From: Candidatus Geothrix skivensis
Lineage (GTDB): Bacteria; Acidobacteriota; Holophagae; Holophagales; Holophagaceae
Direction of reading: 5' to 3'
DNA: 64,000 nt
NCBI GenBank assembly: GCA_016721195.1
Contig: JADKIO010000004.1
Location: 62,001-126,000, forward strand
The notes beneath the pieces were generated by a model. The model was not told the origin of the DNA. It saw nothing but the letters and a program-made list of their open reading frames with translations, and made no database searches. Every line of letters begins with the position of its first letter. Position 1 is the first letter of the stretch. Below, in pieces: positions 24,543 through 32,759 of this stretch. Position numbers and translations under genes: made by a program.

Positions 24543-25832
24543 TCAGAGGGTCCTGAGTGCCTCGAACTCCTCCTCGAAGGCCTCGATCAGTGCCGCCAGA
24601 TCGGGCACCAGGGCCTCATCTGCGATGATGCCCAGCTGCACCTTGCCAGCGAAGCTCAGGATGGAGATGCCCACGCCGATCCTGGCCCGCTGGGGCACCC
24701 AGAAGATGAGGGAGCGCACCCGGCGCCCCTCGAGGGCGAGGTCTTGGGAAGGTCCGGTGATGTTCGTGACCACGGCGGTGCACTTGTTCGCCAGGAAGTC
24801 GATCAAGCCCCGGCTCAAGGCCCTCGGGAGGAAGGCCAGCAGGGCCCGCTGGATCTCATAGACCACCACGGGCACCGCCGACCGCTTCATCTGGTCCATC
24901 TTGGTCTTGACCGCCAGGATGCGGTGGGAGAGGTTGCAGGTGCCCGCGGGCAACTCGAGGGGTACCGGGGCGAAGTGGTTCTCACAGCGCGGGACCTCCC
25001 CGGGGGGGCGCACATTGACGGGCATGGAGATCAGGAACCGGTCCGGGGCGGCGTCCCCGTGATGCGCCAGGTAGGTGGAGAAGGCTCCGGCGACGGAGGC
25101 CATCAGCACATCGTTCACCGTGGCGCCGATGCGCTGCTTGGCCTTCTTGACCACCTCCAGGTCCAGGGGTCGGGTCCAGGCCACCTGCTTGTGACCGGAC
25201 AGGGCCGCCCCATGCATGGTGCTGCGGTCTGGCACCCAGGCCAGACGGCGCAGCAGGATGCCCGGTGCGCTGAAGGGGATGGCTGCGGTCCTCAGGAATC
25301 GTCCCAGCCAGTGGTCGGCCACGGGTGGAGGTCCCACGGAGTGGGCCATCCCGTTTGCATGGCCGAATGGAGCGTCCATCAGGCTGAACATCAGGGACAC
25401 CAGGGCTTCGCCATCGCCGATGCTGTGGTGGATGCGGACCAGGAGGGCCGTGGCATCCTTCTCGAACCGCTCGACCACCTGGATCTCCCAGGCAGGGCGG
25501 TGCCGGTCCAGCCCGTGGCTGGCCTCCTGCCCCATGTAGGCCTGGATGTCCTCGAGGTTCTTCAGAGGTTTCCCATTGGTGGTGACGATGTGCCGGGAGA
25601 GGTCGAAGTCTGGGTCCTTCTCCCAGTACTGGCGGTGGCCCTTGCCGGTGACGCGGCAGCGCAGGCGCTCGAAGCGGTGGGCCTCTGGACCTTCGAAGAT
25701 GCGCCGCTGGAAGGTGGCCCGCAGGGTGTGGAGATCCAGCTGATCGGTGACGATGATCGCGTTGATCACCATCAGGTTCGTGGCTGAATCCTGGAGCCAG
25801 ATGGCGTCATTGGAGGCGACCCGTTCGCGCAT
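24543..25832 (-). CDS. Wax ester synthase/diacylglycerol acyltransferase (WS/DGAT)-like
   Basis: Transfers an acyl group from acyl-CoA to a long-chain alcohol or diacylglycerol, the last step of wax ester or triacylglycerol storage. The 429-residue product has the acyltransferase motif HHSIGDG (HHxxxDG) at about 145-151, the second-half motif VNDVLMASVAGAF (about 237-249), the structural NITGP segment and a C-terminal region GVGISILSFAGKVQLGI. There is no membrane helix of note; these enzymes sit on membranes or droplets. It begins six bases after the UbiB-kinase stop, so it is the last gene of the HMG-CoA reductase - UbiB - WS/DGAT operon. The alcohol acceptor cannot be told from sequence. 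Confidence 0.88.
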   Translation of the reverse strand: MRERVASNDAIWLQDSATNLMVINAIIVTDQLDLHTLRATFQRRIFEGPEAHRFERLRCRVTGKGHRQYWEKDPDFDLSRHIVTTNGKPLKNLEDIQAYMGQEASHGLDRHRPAWEIQVVERFEKDATALLVRIHHSIGDGEALVSLMFSLMDAPFGHANGMAHSVGPPPVADHWLGRFLRTAAIPFSAPGILLRRLAWVPDRSTMHGAALSGHKQVAWTRPLDLEVVKKAKQRIGATVNDVLMASVAGAFSTYLAHHGDAAPDRFLISMPVNVRPPGEVPRCENHFAPVPLELPAGTCNLSHRILAVKTKMDQMKRSAVPVVVYEIQRALLAFLPRALSRGLIDFLANKCTAVVTNITGPSQDLALEGRRVRSLIFWVPQRARIGVGISILSFAGKVQLGIIADEALVPDLAALIEAFEEEFEALRTL

Positions 25833-25838
25833 GGGGGC

Positions 25839-27614
25839 TCACTTCCTGCGGACTGCCAGGACGAAGGCGAGGAGGAAGAGGAAGGTCCAGACGGGCCAGG
25901 GGGAGCGGAAGCCCATGGCCACCGCGCCGGCCACCAGGCAGCAGCCGGCGATGAGGGTGCCCCGCAGGCCCGACAAGGGGGGTTCCTTGGGCTGGTGGGC
26001 GAATTTCTCCAGCACCCGCAGCCCGTCCGTGATGAGCAGGGGCATCTTGGCCATGGCGTCCACCAGCTCCGGCACCCCGCGCATGCCTTCGCTGAGGAGC
26101 CGCAGGGGGCTGAACTGGTCGATGAACAGGGAGCGAATGTGCCGCCGGCTTACTTCCGCCACATCGAACCCGGGCAGCAGCACATTGCCGACGCCTTCGA
26201 AAGTGACCAGGGCCTTCACCATCAGCACCAGCTCCACGGGGAAGTACATGCCGTGCTCCGCGCCCTTGGAGAGGGACTGCAGGATGAGCTGGCCGAGGGA
26301 GAATTCGCGAAAGTTCGAGGCCCGCTTCCAGCGCAGGGCGATGTCCACCGCATCCCGGCGGAAGCCGTTGGGATCGGCGTCCGGTCCGGGGATGGCGATG
26401 GCAGTGAGATAGCGGGCGGCGTTTTCGCCGTCGCCCATCACCAGGGCGAAATAGTAGTACATCAGGGACCGGCGCAGGTCCTCATCGAGCCGTCCCACCA
26501 TGCCCAGGTCGATGAAGCCGATCCGGGGCCCCGGCAGGATGATGAGGTTGCCTGGGTGCAGGTCCGCGTGGAAGAAGCCATCCCGGTACAGCATCCGGAT
26601 GATGGACATGGCCCCCAGGTCTGTCAGGTGGCGGCGCTCCTCCTCGGGGAGGTCGAGGGCCTGGGGGGAATCCGGGCTCAGGCCGTCGAAGAATTCCATG
26701 CACAGGACGCTGCGGCCGCAGAACTGCCGGTGGATGCGGGGGAAGACCACATCGGGCACATCCGCGAAATGGCCGGCGAAGATCTCCGCATTCTCGGCTT
26801 CCAGCCGCAGATCCACCTCCCGGAGGGTGTAGGCGCAGAACTCGTTCACCAGTTGGCGGGGCTGGTACCGCGGGATGATCAGCTGGGCCACGGCCCCCAG
26901 CATCCGGAGCAGCCGGGCGTCGCGCTCCAGGGTCTGGCGGATGCCGGGCTTGACCACCTTCAGCAGGACCGGCTCGCCGTCCAGGGTGACGGCCTTGTGG
27001 GTCTGGCCGATGGAGGCGGAACCCAGGGGGATCGGATCGATGGACAGGAACAGCTGCTCCACCGGCTGCCTGAGGTCTCGTTCGATGATGCCGACCAGCA
27101 CGCTGAGGGGGACCACCGGCAGCCGGTTGAGCAGGTGCTTCAGCTCATCCGTGATGGGCCTGGGCAGCAGATCTTCCCGCAGGCTGAGGATCTGGCCCAG
27201 CTTGATGTAGGTGGGGCCGAGGCGCTCCAGTCGCCGGCGGAGCTGGATGGGGAAGGGCTGGTGGCGCAGGGTCCGGTCCACGAACAGGCGCCCCGGCAGG
27301 GCCGCCACCCACAGGAGCAGGAAGCGCAGGCCCTTCGGTCCGCCCTCTTCTGGCTTGGTGGTCACATGGACGGCCAGGGCGCCGAAGAGCAGACCCAGGA
27401 AATGCCGCCAGGTGACCAGCAGGCGCCGAACCAGGCCCTGGGGTTTCCAGGAGCGCACCACTTCGAAGCCCGCCGCCCGCAGGAGGGCCTCTTGATCCAG
27501 GGCCTCGGCCCGCAGGGCCCGGGTCACCCGGATGGTCCCACCCTCGGTTCCGACACCGGGGGGGTGGCCCTTGACAGAGGTTTCGGGATCAGCGGTTTCG
27601 GCCATATTTTTCAT
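25839..27614 (-). CDS. AarF/UbiB (ABC1)-family atypical kinase
   Basis: A 591-residue UbiB-like protein. The kinase-like core has the family KxGQ region (YIKLGQILSLREDLLP), the A-rich loop variant PLGSASIGQTH, the ATP lysine region VLLKVVKPGI, the catalytic segment FFHADLHPGNLI and the metal-binding FIDLGMVGRL. Two membrane helices end the protein (about 550-590). Relatives support ubiquinone synthesis or control lipid and isoprenoid metabolism at membranes; an organism with menaquinone may use it otherwise. The start overlaps the end of the HMG-CoA reductase gene by 26 bases (ATG at 27614; a second ATG at 27605), implying coupled translation. Confidence 0.88.
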   Translation of the reverse strand: MKNMAETADPETSVKGHPPGVGTEGGTIRVTRALRAEALDQEALLRAAGFEVVRSWKPQGLVRRLLVTWRHFLGLLFGALAVHVTTKPEEGGPKGLRFLLLWVAALPGRLFVDRTLRHQPFPIQLRRRLERLGPTYIKLGQILSLREDLLPRPITDELKHLLNRLPVVPLSVLVGIIERDLRQPVEQLFLSIDPIPLGSASIGQTHKAVTLDGEPVLLKVVKPGIRQTLERDARLLRMLGAVAQLIIPRYQPRQLVNEFCAYTLREVDLRLEAENAEIFAGHFADVPDVVFPRIHRQFCGRSVLCMEFFDGLSPDSPQALDLPEEERRHLTDLGAMSIIRMLYRDGFFHADLHPGNLIILPGPRIGFIDLGMVGRLDEDLRRSLMYYYFALVMGDGENAARYLTAIAIPGPDADPNGFRRDAVDIALRWKRASNFREFSLGQLILQSLSKGAEHGMYFPVELVLMVKALVTFEGVGNVLLPGFDVAEVSRRHIRSLFIDQFSPLRLLSEGMRGVPELVDAMAKMPLLITDGLRVLEKFAHQPKEPPLSGLRGTLIAGCCLVAGAVAMGFRSPWPVWTFLFLLAFVLAVRRK

Positions 27615-29130
27615 GTGAGGAGACCCACTCCAGCGAGGAAATGGCCGCACCAAGGGAGAGCTCCCCCGCCAGGACCACCCCGGCGATGATCTCGGCGAAT
27701 TTGTAGACCTTCCCCGTGCCCAGGCAGCCCAGTACCTCCAGGCACTCCCGCTGGGTGGGCAGCCCCGTTCCCCCGCCATGGGTGGCCACGATGAGGGAGG
27801 GGATGGTGATCGAAATGTAAAGATCCTTCTCGGGTGTCAATTCGGTATAAAGGATCCCCGAGGACCCCTCGGCCAGGTTCGCCACGTCCTGGCCGGTGGC
27901 GATGAACAGGGCGGCAAGGGCGTTGGGACTGTGGGCCCCGTTGTTGCTGGCACCGGAAAGGAGGGAGCCCACGTTGGCCACCCCCCAGTGATAGGCGAGG
28001 CTTTCGGGCTCGGCGTGCATCACGTCCAGCAGCGCCTCCCGCTTGACCACGCACTCGGCGGTGACCCGCTTGCCCCGGGTGTGGAGCAGGTTCACGTGGG
28101 AAGCCTTCTTGTCCGTGGCCAGGTTGGACTCCAGGTAGAAGCGCCGGACGGTGGCCTTGTTCTGCTCCAGGATCCAGTTGCAGGCTGCGAAGGTGGCCCG
28201 GCCAACCATGTTCTGGCCCGCGGCATCCCCGGTCTTGAAGTTGAAGCGGAGGTAGGCGAACTTGCTGGCCAGGTAGGTGTCGATGTAGGTCAGCTTGCCG
28301 CTGCTGGTGGTGGCTTCGGCCTCGCGCCGGATGTCGTCGAGGTGGGCCTCCACCCACCTCCGGAAGGCCAGGGCCTCCCGGGCGCTGTCGAAGATGAACA
28401 CCGGCGCCCGCTGCATGTGGTCGCTCTGGACCGTGCAGGTGACGCCTCCGGAGCGGTTCAGGACCTTCATGCCCCGGTTGTACGAGGCCACCAGGGTGCC
28501 CTCGGTGGTGGCCAGTGGAATGAGGAACTCGCCTTGCGCGTGCTCACCCCGGATGAGCAGGGGGCCGGCAAAACCCAGGGGTACCTGGGCCACGCCGGTG
28601 AAGTTCTCGATGTTGCCGGCGGTGGCGAGGGGATCGATGGAGTACCGACAGGTGTGCTCCAGCTTCGCGCCTGTGGTGGCCTCCACGAAGTCCCGCCGGG
28701 CCGCGATGATGGCGGGGGAGTAGTTCGCCTCCTTGGAACAGGGCACCGAGCATAGCCCGGTCCGAGGCCTGGCCATGCGGTCCTCCACCGTGATGCTCAG
28801 AGCGCCCAGGCCCTCGACCTCCACGGCGATCTCGATGGCATGCAAGCCGTCCGTGACCACCTTCCCCGGGGCCCGGAGGTGGGCGATCTGGCTGAGGGGG
28901 AAGGACATCGGACCCGCCAGGGTGACCTCGTCCCCCCGGAGCCATCTCCCGTCCCCCAGGTCCATTTCAAGATCCGAGGCCCCCAATTCCAGGGACCCGA
29001 TCTGGACCTTCACGAGTCGGTTGAGCACCAGATCGCTCACCCGGTTCTTGAGGCTGATGGCCACGCCTTCCGCGTCGTTGCGCAAGGAGCCGTACGTATA
29101 GAGCTTCCGGAGAATTGAGGGCGGAATCAT
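27589..29130 (-). CDS. 3-hydroxy-3-methylglutaryl-CoA reductase
   Basis: Reduces HMG-CoA to mevalonate with NAD(P)H. In the 513-residue product the signatures are ENFTGVAQVPLGFAGP (175-190), the catalytic Glu210 in ATTEGTLVAS, the cofactor-site motif GDAAGQNMVG (301-310) where class I has DAMGMN, the DKK lysine (340-342), Asp415 in TGQDVAN, GGGTGLPTQRECL and the catalytic His506 near the C-terminus. About 120 residues precede the catalytic core, with no membrane helix. AAGGTGG lies seven bases before the ATG at 29130. It is first in an operon with UbiB-kinase and WS/DGAT genes. No other mevalonate-pathway gene is in the window, while ispG of the MEP pathway is. Confidence 0.92.
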   Translation of the reverse strand: MIPPSILRKLYTYGSLRNDAEGVAISLKNRVSDLVLNRLVKVQIGSLELGASDLEMDLGDGRWLRGDEVTLAGPMSFPLSQIAHLRAPGKVVTDGLHAIEIAVEVEGLGALSITVEDRMARPRTGLCSVPCSKEANYSPAIIAARRDFVEATTGAKLEHTCRYSIDPLATAGNIENFTGVAQVPLGFAGPLLIRGEHAQGEFLIPLATTEGTLVASYNRGMKVLNRSGGVTCTVQSDHMQRAPVFIFDSAREALAFRRWVEAHLDDIRREAEATTSSGKLTYIDTYLASKFAYLRFNFKTGDAAGQNMVGRATFAACNWILEQNKATVRRFYLESNLATDKKASHVNLLHTRGKRVTAECVVKREALLDVMHAEPESLAYHWGVANVGSLLSGASNNGAHSPNALAALFIATGQDVANLAEGSSGILYTELTPEKDLYISITIPSLIVATHGGGTGLPTQRECLEVLGCLGTGKVYKFAEIIAGVVLAGELSLGAAISSLEWVSSHEKYGRNR

Positions 29131-29157
29131 GCCGAGACCACCTTGGCGGGGAGCCCT

Positions 29158-29185
29158 AATATAGGGAGTTATAGCTTCCCCGCAA
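29158..29185 (-). promoter_or_regulatory. Possible promoter of HMG-CoA reductase operon
   Basis: On the minus strand TTGCGG (29185-29180), 16 bases, TATATT (29163-29158), 27 bases before the start codon. The -10 box is good, the -35 box half-matching; the spacer equals that of three other promoters in the window. Confidence 0.45.
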
Positions 29186-29220
29186 GTCATTTATGAAATT
29201 TTATAAAGTGTAAAGAACAT

Positions 29221-29235
29221 GAACAATTATTGTTC
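29221..29235. promoter_or_regulatory. Perfect palindrome in divergent promoter region
   Basis: GAACAAT-T-ATTGTTC, a perfect 15-base palindrome in the AT-rich gap between the HMG-CoA reductase and ornithine aminotransferase genes. It lies 36 bases upstream of the proposed -35 box of the former and about 100 bases before the start of the latter, well placed for a dimeric regulator of either or both genes. The regulator is unknown. Confidence 0.5.
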
Positions 29236-29336
29236 GCATATGTCAGATTTGCGTCTTCAACGCCATAGAATGGCATACATGTCATCCCAGGGCCACGGCC
29301 CCGACTTCCAGCTCCAGGCTGATGAGGAGTGCACCC

Positions 29337-30548
29337 ATGACCACCACCGAGACCACGGCTTCCGGACTCATCGCCCAGGAGAACCAGTACGGCGCCCACA
29401 ACTACCACCCCTTGGATGTGGTCTGCACCAAGGGTGAGGGCGTCTTCCTCACCGATGTGGACGGCAAGAAGTACATGGATTTCCTGGCGGCCTACTCCGC
29501 CGTGAACCAGGGCCACAACCACCCCAAGATCGGCGAGGCGATGATCAAGCAGATCAGGACCCTGGCGCTCACCAGCCGTGCCTTCCGCAACGACCAGTTC
29601 CCCCCGCTGCTGGAAAAGCTCTGCAAGATCACCGGCTTCGACAAGGCCCTGCTCATGAACAGCGGCGCCGAGGCGGTGGAAACCGCTCTCAAGGCCATGC
29701 GCAAGTGGGGGTACGACAAGAAGGGCATCGAGTACGGCAAGGCCGAGATCATCGTGGCCGAGGGCAACTTCCATGGACGCACCACCACCATCGTGGGCTT
29801 CAGCACCGACCCCGACAGCACCAGCCGCTTCGGACCCTTCACCCCCGGCTTCGTGATCGTGCCCTACGGCGATCTGGAAGCCGTGAAGCAGGCCATCAAT
29901 CCCAACACCTGCGCCATCTTCATGGAGCCCATCCAGGGCGAGGGCGGCGTGATCATCCCACCTGATGGCTTCCTCAAGGGCCTGCGCGAGGTCGCCACCG
30001 CCAACAACTGCCTGCTGGTGCTGGACGAGATCCAGTCCGGCCTGGGCCGCACGGGCAAGTGGTTCGCCTTCGAACACGAGGGCATCCGCCCCGACGGCAT
30101 CACCATCGGCAAGGCCCTCAGCGGCGGCTACTACCCCGTGAGCGCCTTCCTGGCCAGTGACGAGGTGATGGATGTGTTCACCCCCGGCATCCACGGCAGC
30201 ACCTACGGCGGCAACCCGCTGGCCTGCGCCGTGGCCAGCGCCGCCCTGGACGTGCTGGTGGATGAGAAGCTGGTGGAGCGCGCCGCCGAGCTGGGCGAGT
30301 ACTTCGCCAAGCGACTGCGGGGCATGAAGTCCGACAAGGTGGAACTGGTCCGCGTGCGTGGCCTGTGGGCCGGCGTGCAGCTGAAGGAGAGCGCCGGCAA
30401 GGCCCGCCCCTACTGCTACAAGCTCAAGGATCGCGGCATGCTCTGCAAGGACACCCACGAGCAGATCATCCGCCTGGCCCCGCCCCTCGTCATCACGAAG
30501 GAGCAGATCGACTGGGCCATCGAGCAGCTGGAAGCCGTGCTGGCCTAG
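29337..30548 (+). CDS. rocD: Ornithine aminotransferase
   Basis: PLP enzyme that moves the delta-amino group of ornithine to 2-oxoglutarate, giving glutamate semialdehyde, in arginine/ornithine breakdown or proline synthesis. The 403-residue length is usual. Features: Y-GAHNYHPLDVV at the N-terminus, the PLP phosphate loop NSGAEAVETALK, GNFHGRTTT, FMEPIQGEGG, the cofactor Asp in LVLDEIQSGLGRTG, the Schiff-base Lys in ITIGKALSGGYYPVSA and STYGGNPLA. GAGGAG lies seven bases before the ATG at 29337. It is followed by a strong hairpin and is transcribed away from the HMG-CoA reductase operon. Other class III aminotransferases are possible but the overall pattern is RocD-like. Confidence 0.92.
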   Translation: MTTTETTASGLIAQENQYGAHNYHPLDVVCTKGEGVFLTDVDGKKYMDFLAAYSAVNQGHNHPKIGEAMIKQIRTLALTSRAFRNDQFPPLLEKLCKITGFDKALLMNSGAEAVETALKAMRKWGYDKKGIEYGKAEIIVAEGNFHGRTTTIVGFSTDPDSTSRFGPFTPGFVIVPYGDLEAVKQAINPNTCAIFMEPIQGEGGVIIPPDGFLKGLREVATANNCLLVLDEIQSGLGRTGKWFAFEHEGIRPDGITIGKALSGGYYPVSAFLASDEVMDVFTPGIHGSTYGGNPLACAVASAALDVLVDEKLVERAAELGEYFAKRLRGMKSDKVELVRVRGLWAGVQLKESAGKARPYCYKLKDRGMLCKDTHEQIIRLAPPLVITKEQIDWAIEQLEAVLA

Positions 30549-30565
30549 CTTTTCCGATACACCGG

Positions 30566-30593
30566 AGCCCCGGGGTGCTGGCACTCCGGGGCT
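30566..30593 (+). terminator. Terminator after rocD
   Basis: AGCCCCGGGGTG pairs with CACTCCGGGGCT (one G-T pair) around a CTGG loop, followed by TTGCTTG. It starts 18 bases after the rocD stop and precedes the MOSC gene. Confidence 0.65.
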
Positions 30594-30643
30594 TTGCTTG
30601 CCGAGGGGGGAGCCGCGGCCCGACACTGTTGCAGGAGGCCACC

Positions 30644-31105
30644 ATGTCCCAGGGCCGCATCGAATCCATCCACATCGCCTCCACCGCCGAGGCCGTCATG
30701 CGTGGTGTTGATGAAGCCATCGCCATTGCCGGCCTGGGCCTGGAGGGTGACCGCTACACCCTGGGCACGGGCACCTTCTCGCCCAAACCCAAGCCCAGCC
30801 GCCAGATCACCCTCATCGAGGCGGAAGCCATCGAGGCCCTGGAGCGGGAGTTGGGGATGCTGCTCACCCCGGGCGAGACCCGTCGCAACCTGGTCACCCG
30901 GGGCGTGGCCCTGAATCACCTGGTGGGCCGCGACTTCACCGTGGGCGAGGTGCGGCTCCGGGGCCACGAGCTCTGCGAGCCCTGCGGCGACCTGGCCCGC
31001 ATGACCGGGAAGCCCCAGATCCTGCCGGGCCTCACCCACCGCGGCGGGCTTCGGGCCGAGATCCTGGAGGGTGGCCGGATCCGAGTCGGGGATCCGGTGG
31101 GCTGA
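30644..31105 (+). CDS. MOSC-domain protein
   Basis: A 153-residue cytosolic protein consisting of a single MOSC domain, the beta-barrel module found at the C-terminus of molybdenum cofactor sulfurase. Seen are GLGLEGDRYTLGTGTFS (about 30-46), the QITLIEAEAIEALE strand-helix, the conserved segment PGETRRNLVTRGVALNHLVG and a Cys-containing LCEPCGDLARMTG near the C-terminus, where the conserved MOSC cysteine sits. Stand-alone MOSC proteins are thought to handle sulfur or metal-sulfur groups. GCAGGAGG lies seven bases before the ATG. No molybdopterin gene is adjacent. Confidence 0.85.
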   Translation: MSQGRIESIHIASTAEAVMRGVDEAIAIAGLGLEGDRYTLGTGTFSPKPKPSRQITLIEAEAIEALERELGMLLTPGETRRNLVTRGVALNHLVGRDFTVGEVRLRGHELCEPCGDLARMTGKPQILPGLTHRGGLRAEILEGGRIRVGDPVG

Positions 31106-31287
31106 TCCACGTGCGGCTCTTGCCCTCACTTTCCATGGGTGATGTGAAAGCCGCCTGCCTCCCCACGGGTTGCGGCTTCATCAAGTAGCAGCGCCTGCAC
31201 CCGTTTCAGGCCCCAAAAACCGGCGCGGTGCCCATGCCAAGGGGTCATCCTGTCCAGCGCTGGATCCATGGTGGCAACATGTGCCTA

Positions 31288-31316
31288 TGGACATCCATAT
31301 CACACCTGTAAATAAT
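31288..31316 (+). promoter_or_regulatory. Promoter of the membrane receptor gene
   Basis: TGGACA, 17 bases, AATAAT, each box matching five of six consensus bases, 26 bases before the GTG start at 31343. The roughly 180 bases before it (after the MOSC gene) hold only a short palindrome CCAGCGCTGG at 31254-31263. Confidence 0.6.
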
Positions 31317-31342
31317 CAATCCACGTTCATTCGAGGACAACG

Positions 31343-32734
31343 GTGAGATCCATCTGGCGCTGGCTGCGGGTTGCACTTCTCTGCATGGTCGGCCTCCTGA
31401 GCTGGGCGGACGATCCGGGCCATCATCAGGTCCTGGTCCTGCATTCCTACCACCAGAGCTATTCCTGGACGGCCAATATCCACGCCGCCATGGTGCGGGC
31501 CCTCCAGGGCTCTGAGGCCGGGGTCGATATCCACACGGAGTACCTCGACTGGAAGCATTTCCCGACCCAGGACATGCTGAACCGGCACCGGGAGATGATC
31601 CTGGCGAAGTACCGGAACGTCCGTTTCAGCGTGGTACTCACGTCGGACAATGCGGCCCTGGAGTTCGCGCTCCGGCAACGGGAGTCCCTCTTCCCCGGCG
31701 TGCCGATCGTGTTCTCCGGCGTGAATGGGTGGCGGCCCGATCTCTATGGGAAGCAGGAGAACGTGACGGGCATTGCCGAACTGGTGGAGGCCTCGGGCAC
31801 CCTGGCCCTGGCCCTGAACGCCCACCCCGGTACCAAGAAGGTCCTGGTGATCTGCGATGGCACGGAAACCGGCCAGGAGATCCGCCAGGATGTGGCGAGA
31901 TCCCTCGAGCCGCTGGCGCAGCTGCCCGAGATCACTTACATCGGCAAGGAGAGCACCCAGGATCTGCTGCAGCTCCTGCTCAAGGAACCCCCCAGCACCC
32001 TCGTCTTCCTCGCGCTGTTCGGCAACGACACCAGCGGCCGGTTCCTGGATCTCTGGGAATTCCCTGAATTGCTGAGCAAATCCGCCATGAAGGCCCCGGT
32101 CTGGGTGCTCTACGAAGAAGCCCTCGGCCATGGCGTGTTGGGGGGGCACCTGCAGGGCGGCGAGCGCCAGGGAAGCCTGGCGGCGGGCCTGGCCCTCCGG
32201 ATCATCAACGGGGAGAAGGCCTCCTCGATCCCTGTCGTGGCCGTTCCCTCCGTGAAGTGGCTCTTCGATGACCGTCAGCTGAAACGGTTCCACATCGATC
32301 CCTCCCTCCTGCCCCGGGACAGCGAGATCCGGTTCGCCCCCCCCACGTTCTATGAGCGGAACCGTGCCTGGGTGCTGGGGAGCCTCTTCCTCCTGGTGGT
32401 CGGCTTCATCATCGCCGTGGGCTGGACCCTGGTGCTGCGGCGCATCGTCAAGCAGCGGACCGATAAGCTTCGCGAAGAGCTGGCCGGCCGGGTGCGGGCG
32501 GAAGCGCACCTGGAGCAGACCGTGGGCGAGCTGCAGCACAGCCTGGCCATGGTGAAGAGCCTCTCAGGCCTGCTCCCGATCTGCGGGCACTGCAAGAAGG
32601 TCCGGACCGACGAGGGCTACTGGCAGGGCGTGGAGCAGTTCGTGACCGAACACTCTGATGCCCAGTTCAGCCACGGGGTCTGCCCCGAGTGCGTGGACAT
32701 CTACTACTCGGGCTGGAACCCGCCCAAGGCTTGA
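31343..32734 (+). CDS. Membrane receptor: periplasmic ABC-type binding domain, one membrane helix, cytosolic Cys-rich domain
   Basis: A 463-residue protein starting at GTG, with CGAGGA as ribosome site. After a signal sequence (about 1-22) comes a type I periplasmic binding domain of the ABC substrate-binding class (about 28-310; HSYHQSYSWTANIHAAMV, GVPIVFSGVNG, ALFGNDTSGRFLD). A membrane helix follows at about 345-367, then a short coiled coil, and a C-terminal domain with CGHCKK, the GYWQGVEQFV segment and CPEC, so two CxxC pairs that could bind a metal. This end domain is common after PAS/GAF domains in sensor proteins. There is no kinase, cyclase or HTH part, so output must go through a partner. 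Confidence 0.75.
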   Translation: MRSIWRWLRVALLCMVGLLSWADDPGHHQVLVLHSYHQSYSWTANIHAAMVRALQGSEAGVDIHTEYLDWKHFPTQDMLNRHREMILAKYRNVRFSVVLTSDNAALEFALRQRESLFPGVPIVFSGVNGWRPDLYGKQENVTGIAELVEASGTLALALNAHPGTKKVLVICDGTETGQEIRQDVARSLEPLAQLPEITYIGKESTQDLLQLLLKEPPSTLVFLALFGNDTSGRFLDLWEFPELLSKSAMKAPVWVLYEEALGHGVLGGHLQGGERQGSLAAGLALRIINGEKASSIPVVAVPSVKWLFDDRQLKRFHIDPSLLPRDSEIRFAPPTFYERNRAWVLGSLFLLVVGFIIAVGWTLVLRRIVKQRTDKLREELAGRVRAEAHLEQTVGELQHSLAMVKSLSGLLPICGHCKKVRTDEGYWQGVEQFVTEHSDAQFSHGVCPECVDIYYSGWNPPKA

Positions 32735-32759
32735 TTCGCCTTCGGCTCGCAGCCGCGGG

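Noticed and set aside
29221..29235. LexA (SOS) box
   Set aside because: The GAAC-N7-GTTC form resembles some LexA sites, but neither flanking gene is a DNA repair gene and AT-rich palindromes of this kind are common operators.
31254..31263. CCAGCGCTGG palindrome as an operator
   Set aside because: Only ten bases long, with GC-rich self-complementarity expected by chance in this sequence.
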